Assembly: GCA_016209205.1 (NCBI GenBank)
Contig: JACQWQ010000273.1
Coordinates: 1 to 49,597 of the forward strand
Direction of reading: 5' to 3'
Length of the DNA stretch: 49,597 nt
Source: Chloroflexota bacterium
GTDB lineage: Bacteria > Chloroflexota > Anaerolineae > UBA4142 > SHND01
Shown: one piece after another, positions 45,879-49,597 of the stretch
Layout of the letters: each line of letters opens with the position of its first letter
How positions within the stretch are numbered: position 1 is the first letter of the stretch
The notes under the pieces: model-generated
What the model was told of the DNA's origin: nothing
Database searches by the model: none
The model's input: the letters and a program-made list of their open reading frames with translations, nothing else
Made by a program: the position numbers and the translations under genes

Positions 45879-46688
45879 ATGAATCTTGACCCGCGCTTTC
45901 TAATTAGCTATGTGTTTGCGGTCGCGTTCGAAATCATATTCCCGCTCGTCATCGGGGTTTTGATTTGGCGGCGCTTTCGCGTCGCGTGGCGCGTGTTTTT
46001 GTACGGCGCACTGGTGTTTCTCGTGTCCCAATTGTTGACGCGTGTGCCGTTGGTTCAGCTCACGCAGTTTTTGTTCGCGGCGCAATTGTCAAGTTCGCAG
46101 GTTTTTTTGTACACATGGTTTGCGATTTTGGCGCTCACGGCAGGACTGTTTGAAGAGGGCGGACGTTATCTCGGCTATCGCTTTTTGATCAAACAAGATT
46201 TTACGTGGGCAAAGGGTTTGATGTACGGCGCGGGACATGGTGGTTTGGAATCCATGCTGCTCGTCGGCGGCTTGGCATTGCTCGGTCTCGTCAACATCAT
46301 CGCGATTAGTACGATGGATTTTTCGCAAATGGGTTTGCCGCCGGCTCAACTCGCGCAAATCGCGCAAGCGCGCCAACAAATCGCCGCGCTCGATTGGTGG
46401 GCGCCGCTGCTGGGCGCGTACGAACGATTTGTTACCATCTTTTTCCAAATCGCCATGTCCATCCTCGTGCTTCAAGTGTTTACGCGCAGAGCGTTCCTTT
46501 GGTTGTGGCTTGCGATTGCCATACACGCGCTCGTGGATTTAATCGCCATCGTTTTGGTGCGCCAGGTCGGCGCGGTGTGGACGGAAGCGGCGTTGACTTT
46601 GACCTTGCCGTTGAGTTTCGGCATCATTTTGTATTTTCGTCCGCATGTTGAAACGCCCGCCGACGAACCGCTTCCCAATCCGGCATGA
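45879..46688 (+). CDS. YhfC family intramembrane (CPBP-like) protease
   Basis: 269 residues with about eight membrane helices. The glutamic/CPBP-type motifs are FEEGGRYLGYRF (EE at 92-93), GAGHGGLESML (H118, E122) and a later HALVDLIAI, the YhfC pattern. The family is presumed to cleave within the membrane; substrates unknown. The stop overlaps nadD as ATGA. Confidence 0.82.
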   Translation: MNLDPRFLISYVFAVAFEIIFPLVIGVLIWRRFRVAWRVFLYGALVFLVSQLLTRVPLVQLTQFLFAAQLSSSQVFLYTWFAILALTAGLFEEGGRYLGYRFLIKQDFTWAKGLMYGAGHGGLESMLLVGGLALLGLVNIIAISTMDFSQMGLPPAQLAQIAQARQQIAALDWWAPLLGAYERFVTIFFQIAMSILVLQVFTRRAFLWLWLAIAIHALVDLIAIVLVRQVGAVWTEAALTLTLPLSFGIILYFRPHVETPADEPLPNPA

Positions 46689-47287
46689 AACTTGGCATTC
46701 TCGGCGGCACCTTCGATCCGCCGCACAATGGACATTTGATGCTCGCCGACGCGGCAAGCCGACAATTGCAGCTTGCCCAAATTGTTTTCATTCCGGCAAA
46801 ACAACCGCCGCACAAACTGGGCGAGCCGATCAGCCCGCTCAAGGCACGGGTGGCAATGCTGGAACGCGCGCTGCACGGCAAACCCGCGTTCGTGATTTCC
46901 ATGCTCGAAGCGGAACGCGCCGGACCGTCCTACACCGTGGACACCCTGCGCGCCTTGCGTCACGACCTGCCGACACGCGCGGAAATTTTCTTTATCATGG
47001 GCTTGGATTCACTGGAAAACATGCCCACGTGGCGTCAGCCGGACGAAATTGTGAAACTGTGCAAACTCGCCGTGCTGAAACGGCCCGGCTATTTCGCCGA
47101 CCTCGACGCGTTGGAGCAGAAAATTCCGGGCGTCAAAAAGGCAGTCGTGTTTGTGAGCGGACCCGAATTGAATATCTCGGCGAGCGAAATTCGCGCGCGT
47201 GCGGCGCGCGGGGAATCTATTCGCGAATTCGTGCCGCGCGCCGTTGCCGAATACATCGAGCAGCATCGTTTGTATAGGATAGCGTGA
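46685..47287 (+). CDS. nadD: Nicotinate-nucleotide adenylyltransferase
   Basis: 200 residues. Nucleotidyltransferase motif GGTFDPPHNGHLMLAD (7-22), the substrate-shaping FIPAKQPPHK, MGLDSLENMPTWRQPDEI and the C-terminal ISASEIRARAARGESI. It converts nicotinate mononucleotide and ATP to deamido-NAD in NAD synthesis. The obg-nadD proximity is common in bacteria. Its start overlaps the previous gene. Confidence 0.96.
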   Translation: MKLGILGGTFDPPHNGHLMLADAASRQLQLAQIVFIPAKQPPHKLGEPISPLKARVAMLERALHGKPAFVISMLEAERAGPSYTVDTLRALRHDLPTRAEIFFIMGLDSLENMPTWRQPDEIVKLCKLAVLKRPGYFADLDALEQKIPGVKKAVVFVSGPELNISASEIRARAARGESIREFVPRAVAEYIEQHRLYRIA

Positions 47288-47288
47288 A

Positions 47289-48140
47289 ATGCAAATGTTA
47301 GTGTCACTTTCGACCGGCTCGCTCTATCTTTATCCTTTGCGTTGGACGTTTGCACTGGCCAAACGCGCGGGCTTGGATGGGCTTGAATTGGTCATTGGAC
47401 CCGAAGTGGATTTACGCGGACCGGCATACATCAAGAAACTCACGCAGGAATTTCAACTGCCCGTCCTCACCGTACACCCCCCCCTGTACGGCTATCCCGG
47501 TTGGGAGACGATCAATGATTCGTACGCGCCGTACATGGAAAAGGCGATTGCGTTGACCGACGCGGTCGGCGCGCGTTTATTGGTGGTGCATCCACCGCGT
47601 GCGTACGATTACGCGCAGGGTAGAGGCAAAGAGTATGTGGAAAAAGTCGTCGCGGCGCGCAAGTCCATCAACGGGCACGGACCAAAACTGGGCGTCGAGA
47701 ACGGCAGCAAATTTACCGAGCGCGATCACAAATACATTTTGCGCGCGCTGCCCGAACTGCGCGAGTTTGCCGACAAACACGATTTCGCCATGACGCTCGA
47801 CACCTCACACGTCGGCACGTTCGAATTGGATTTGTTGGACTCGCTCCAATGGTTTGAGGGACGCGTGGCGAACGTGCATCTCTCTGATTTGTCCGACGTG
47901 CCGCATTGGATTCGCAGTCAACCGCGCTTGCACAGCTATTTTCGCCAGCACCAATTTCCGGGTGCGGGCACCCTGCCGCTGCGTGAACTGCTGCGTGAAT
48001 TGAAAGCACGCGGTTACGACGGCACGCTCACGTTCGAACTCTCGCCGTTAGCAATAGACGCGTTAACCCCGTGGCGCGTGGAGAAAAAGTTGCGCGCGGC
48101 GGTGGAGTTTGTCAAGGACGCGATAGAAAACGAGCCGTAG
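47289..48140 (+). CDS. Xylose-isomerase-like TIM-barrel sugar phosphate isomerase/epimerase
   Basis: 283 residues, one base after nadD. AP-endonuclease-2-type barrel pattern: LAKRAGLDGLELVIG, LTVHPPLYG, GARLLVVHPPRA, LGVENGSK, MTLDTSHVG, VANVHLSD and LTFELSP, giving the Glu/His/Asp metal site of this superfamily. Substrate unknown. The 3' end (VEKKLRAAVEFVKDAI) is repeated as a fragment about 100 bases downstream. Confidence 0.82.
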   Translation: MQMLVSLSTGSLYLYPLRWTFALAKRAGLDGLELVIGPEVDLRGPAYIKKLTQEFQLPVLTVHPPLYGYPGWETINDSYAPYMEKAIALTDAVGARLLVVHPPRAYDYAQGRGKEYVEKVVAARKSINGHGPKLGVENGSKFTERDHKYILRALPELREFADKHDFAMTLDTSHVGTFELDLLDSLQWFEGRVANVHLSDLSDVPHWIRSQPRLHSYFRQHQFPGAGTLPLRELLRELKARGYDGTLTFELSPLAIDALTPWRVEKKLRAAVEFVKDAIENEP

Positions 48141-48177
48141 TAACGATTTCAATCGTTTGTCCGAGGCATGACCGCGA

Positions 48178-48234
48178 CGCGTCGAGAAAAAATTGCGTGC
48201 GGCGGTGGAGTTTGTGAGACAAGCTGTGAAATGA
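48178..48234 (+). pseudogene. C-terminal remnant of a second copy of the TIM-barrel gene
   Basis: The frame reads RVEKKLRAAVEFVRQAVK then TGA, matching the end of the intact gene (RVEKKLRAAVEFVKDAIENEP). The DNA matches over about 42 bases with a few changes. The rest of the copy is gone. Confidence 0.7.
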
Positions 48235-48272
48235 AAGCGAAACCCGTCTTGCGAGAGACGGGTTTCGCTTTT
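48235..48272 (+). terminator. Rho-independent terminator
   Basis: A 15-bp stem AAGCGAAACCCGTCT / AGACGGGTTTCGCTT followed by TT. It directly follows the remnant's stop codon. Confidence 0.85.
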
Positions 48273-48286
48273 GAGCGTGGTCAGGC

Positions 48287-48318
48287 AATCGCGAATCTAC
48301 GCGAATCTTGGCGAATCT
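48287..48318. repeat. CGCGAATCT short repeats
   Basis: Three copies of CGCGAATCT/GGCGAATCT overlap the last codons of the minus-strand membrane protein gene. Same unit as the hairpin at 37133-37208, some 11 kb away. Confidence 0.5.
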
Positions 48319-48776
48319 TTCTTTGAAGATTCACTCTTCTGTGGGGCGAGCCGAGCGCGGCTTGCCAAATGACGCATCAGTCCAACTAGACCGATGACGA
48401 ACACAAACGAAGCGGACTCGAGTGCAAACGAAAGGTCCCCTACGAGCGGAGCGAAAAGCGCGCGGGGCATGGCTTGGCGAAAGAGTTGAAAGGGCGGCAA
48501 GAACATTCCAAGAAAATACGCCCAGATGGCGCCGCTGACGATCAAATAGCTGGCTGGAATCAGGAAATTCGCCGGGCATTTCACGAGGATGTACCAACTG
48601 ATGACGAGAAACGTAGCGGCGAAAGTGATTTGGAGAAAAAGCAGAGTCGGACCCACAAGCGCCATATTAAACGTTCGGGACGCTGCCATACGCTGCGTTT
48701 CCCAAATGTTTTCCAAGAGCAGTCCCATGCCGAGCATCAAGACCAACATGGCAAGCGCGAAAATTTTCTCTTTCAT
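48297..48776 (-). CDS. Small hypothetical membrane protein
   Basis: 159 residues from ATG 48776, with AGGAGGT just upstream. Four hydrophobic segments (IFALAMLVLMLGMGLLL, LVGPTLLFLQITFAATFLVISWYILV, FLIPASYLIVSGAIWAYFLGMFL, FALESASFVFVIGLVGLM) suggest a four-helix membrane protein with a basic C-terminal tail. The tail is partly encoded by the CGAATCT repeats. No family recognised. Confidence 0.6.
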   Translation of the reverse strand: MKEKIFALAMLVLMLGMGLLLENIWETQRMAASRTFNMALVGPTLLFLQITFAATFLVISWYILVKCPANFLIPASYLIVSGAIWAYFLGMFLPPFQLFRQAMPRALFAPLVGDLSFALESASFVFVIGLVGLMRHLASRARLAPQKSESSKKDSPRFA

Positions 48777-48943
48777 GTGATTACCTCCTGGGTTTTGTTG
48801 CAAGTGATACGAATTATTTGCGCAAACGTTTCGCGCCCGTCGAGCAAAGACTTGCGCGGTTCATTGTTTTTGTGAATGCAAAATCATCATCCAATCTACA
48901 ACCAGTGATATAATTTGAACAGAGATTTTCTGCTGGAGAAAAC

Positions 48944-49204
48944 ATGCCTGAAGTGAGTCGCTTCTTTGGAATCATCGTTCGCATGTACTATGACGAACAT
49001 CTGCCGCCGCATTTTCATGCCATCTACAGCGGAGAGGAAGCTCAGGTGAGCATTGACCCGATTCTCATACTTGAGGGCAGTTTGCCAAGTCGCGCCAATT
49101 CGATGGTTTTTGAATGGGCAGCCCTGCACCAACGCGAACTGCGTGAGAATTGGAACCGCATGCGGCAGGACCAAGCACCGCGCAAGATACCTCCACTGCG
49201 TTAA
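48944..49204 (+). CDS. DUF4160 family protein
   Basis: 86 residues. The motif PEVSRFFGIIVRMYYDEHLPPHFHAIYSGEEAQVSID with the conserved Y-x-D-E-H-x-P-P-H-F-H-A is diagnostic of DUF4160. A TATAAT at 48909-48914 lies 30 bases upstream. It is paired with a DUF2442 gene 10 bases on, an arrangement often listed as toxin-antitoxin-like, though the activity is unproven. Confidence 0.88.
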   Translation: MPEVSRFFGIIVRMYYDEHLPPHFHAIYSGEEAQVSIDPILILEGSLPSRANSMVFEWAALHQRELRENWNRMRQDQAPRKIPPLR

Positions 49205-49214
49205 AGGAGTAATC

Positions 49215-49499
49215 ATGTTTCCTCGTGTGATTCATGTCCGGCACATCAAAGATTATATTCTGGAATTGACCTTTGCGGATGGGGTGCGCGCGAAACTCGA
49301 TTTTAGAAAAAAAATTGTGGGCCGCGGCGGAGTCTTTGCGCCTTTACAGGATAATTCTCTCTTCAAACAAGTGCGCGTAGATCCAGAAATTGGGACAATT
49401 GTCTTTCCGAATGACGTTGACCTCGACCCCGATGTGTTATACAGCGAAGCAACGGGCAAACCTATCCCCGAGCTTGGCGTTCTGACCACAAGCTCTTGA
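49215..49499 (+). CDS. DUF2442 family protein
   Basis: 94 residues from ATG 49215 after AAAGGAG. The layout PRVIHVRHIKDYILELTFADGVRAKLDFRKKI...GGVFAPLQDNSLFKQVRVDPEIGTIVFPNDVDLDPDVLY is typical of DUF2442. Probably forms a unit with the DUF4160 gene before it. The remaining 98 bases of the window show no gene. Confidence 0.9.
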   Translation: MFPRVIHVRHIKDYILELTFADGVRAKLDFRKKIVGRGGVFAPLQDNSLFKQVRVDPEIGTIVFPNDVDLDPDVLYSEATGKPIPELGVLTTSS

Positions 49500-49597
49500 C
49501 GCGTTCGATGCGTATCATAATGACTCTAATGAGCTGCTCTGTAATTTGCGCAACCGCGCTAAATATCTCGGTCGCGCCACCGCGTACAGCCAATACA

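Overview
The window looks like a chromosomal segment of a free-living, moderately GC-rich bacterium, most likely Chloroflexota (Anaerolineae-like). This assignment is inference. It rests on the gene order around the F1Fo-ATP synthase with an MreB gene directly after atpC, on the many Pro/Thr-linker lipoproteins, on cydABDC next to rex, and on spacers packed with short-repeat hairpins. No rRNA, tRNA, CRISPR array or intact transposase was seen.

Layout. 1-2460: a 5'-truncated unknown gene, a frameshifted lipoprotein with a substrate-binding-protein start, and a MalT-type regulator that meets it tail to tail, both cut off at one junction. 2460-3019: a 132-bp MITE-like element, repeats, a terminator and the rarA promoter. 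3020-10783: rarA, a VapBC-like pair, a DUF1361 membrane protein, a C39-like peptidase with TPRs, murJ, glpX and a coiled-coil/nuclease-like gene. 10853-15208: a strong promoter and about 500-nt structured leader, rho, a LysM/M23 endopeptidase and an M50 site-2 protease. 15286-27701: the ATP synthase operon (atpZ-B-E-F-H-A / G-D-C) then mreB. It is interrupted between atpA and atpG by four lipoprotein genes and a toxin-antitoxin pair. 27858-28846: a truncated RHH antitoxin and an xisH-xisI pair. 28865-35922, minus strand: cydC, cydD (broken), cydB, cydA and rex. 36067-43066, minus strand: proline racemase family enzyme, small lipoprotein, lnt, NmrA-like oxidoreductase, Cys-free thioredoxin-fold protein, CrtI-like desaturase and padR. 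43402-48140: lipoprotein, obg, YhfC-type membrane protein, nadD and a TIM-barrel isomerase. 48178-49597: a gene remnant, a small membrane protein and a DUF4160/DUF2442 pair.

Theme. Energy metabolism (ATP synthase, cytochrome bd with NADH-sensing Rex) and envelope growth (MreB, MurJ, M23, Lnt) dominate. Several small toxin-antitoxin-like modules sit among them. The most striking feature is the spacers. Almost every gap, including every gap of more than a few bases between ATP synthase genes, holds a hairpin built from short, imperfect tandem repeats. The repeat unit differs at every locus while the architecture stays the same. Related short-period repeats also occur inside coding sequences (the C39-like protein and Obg). 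Three MITE-like elements with terminal inverted repeats and target duplications are visible. One of them splits cydD just before its ATPase domain.
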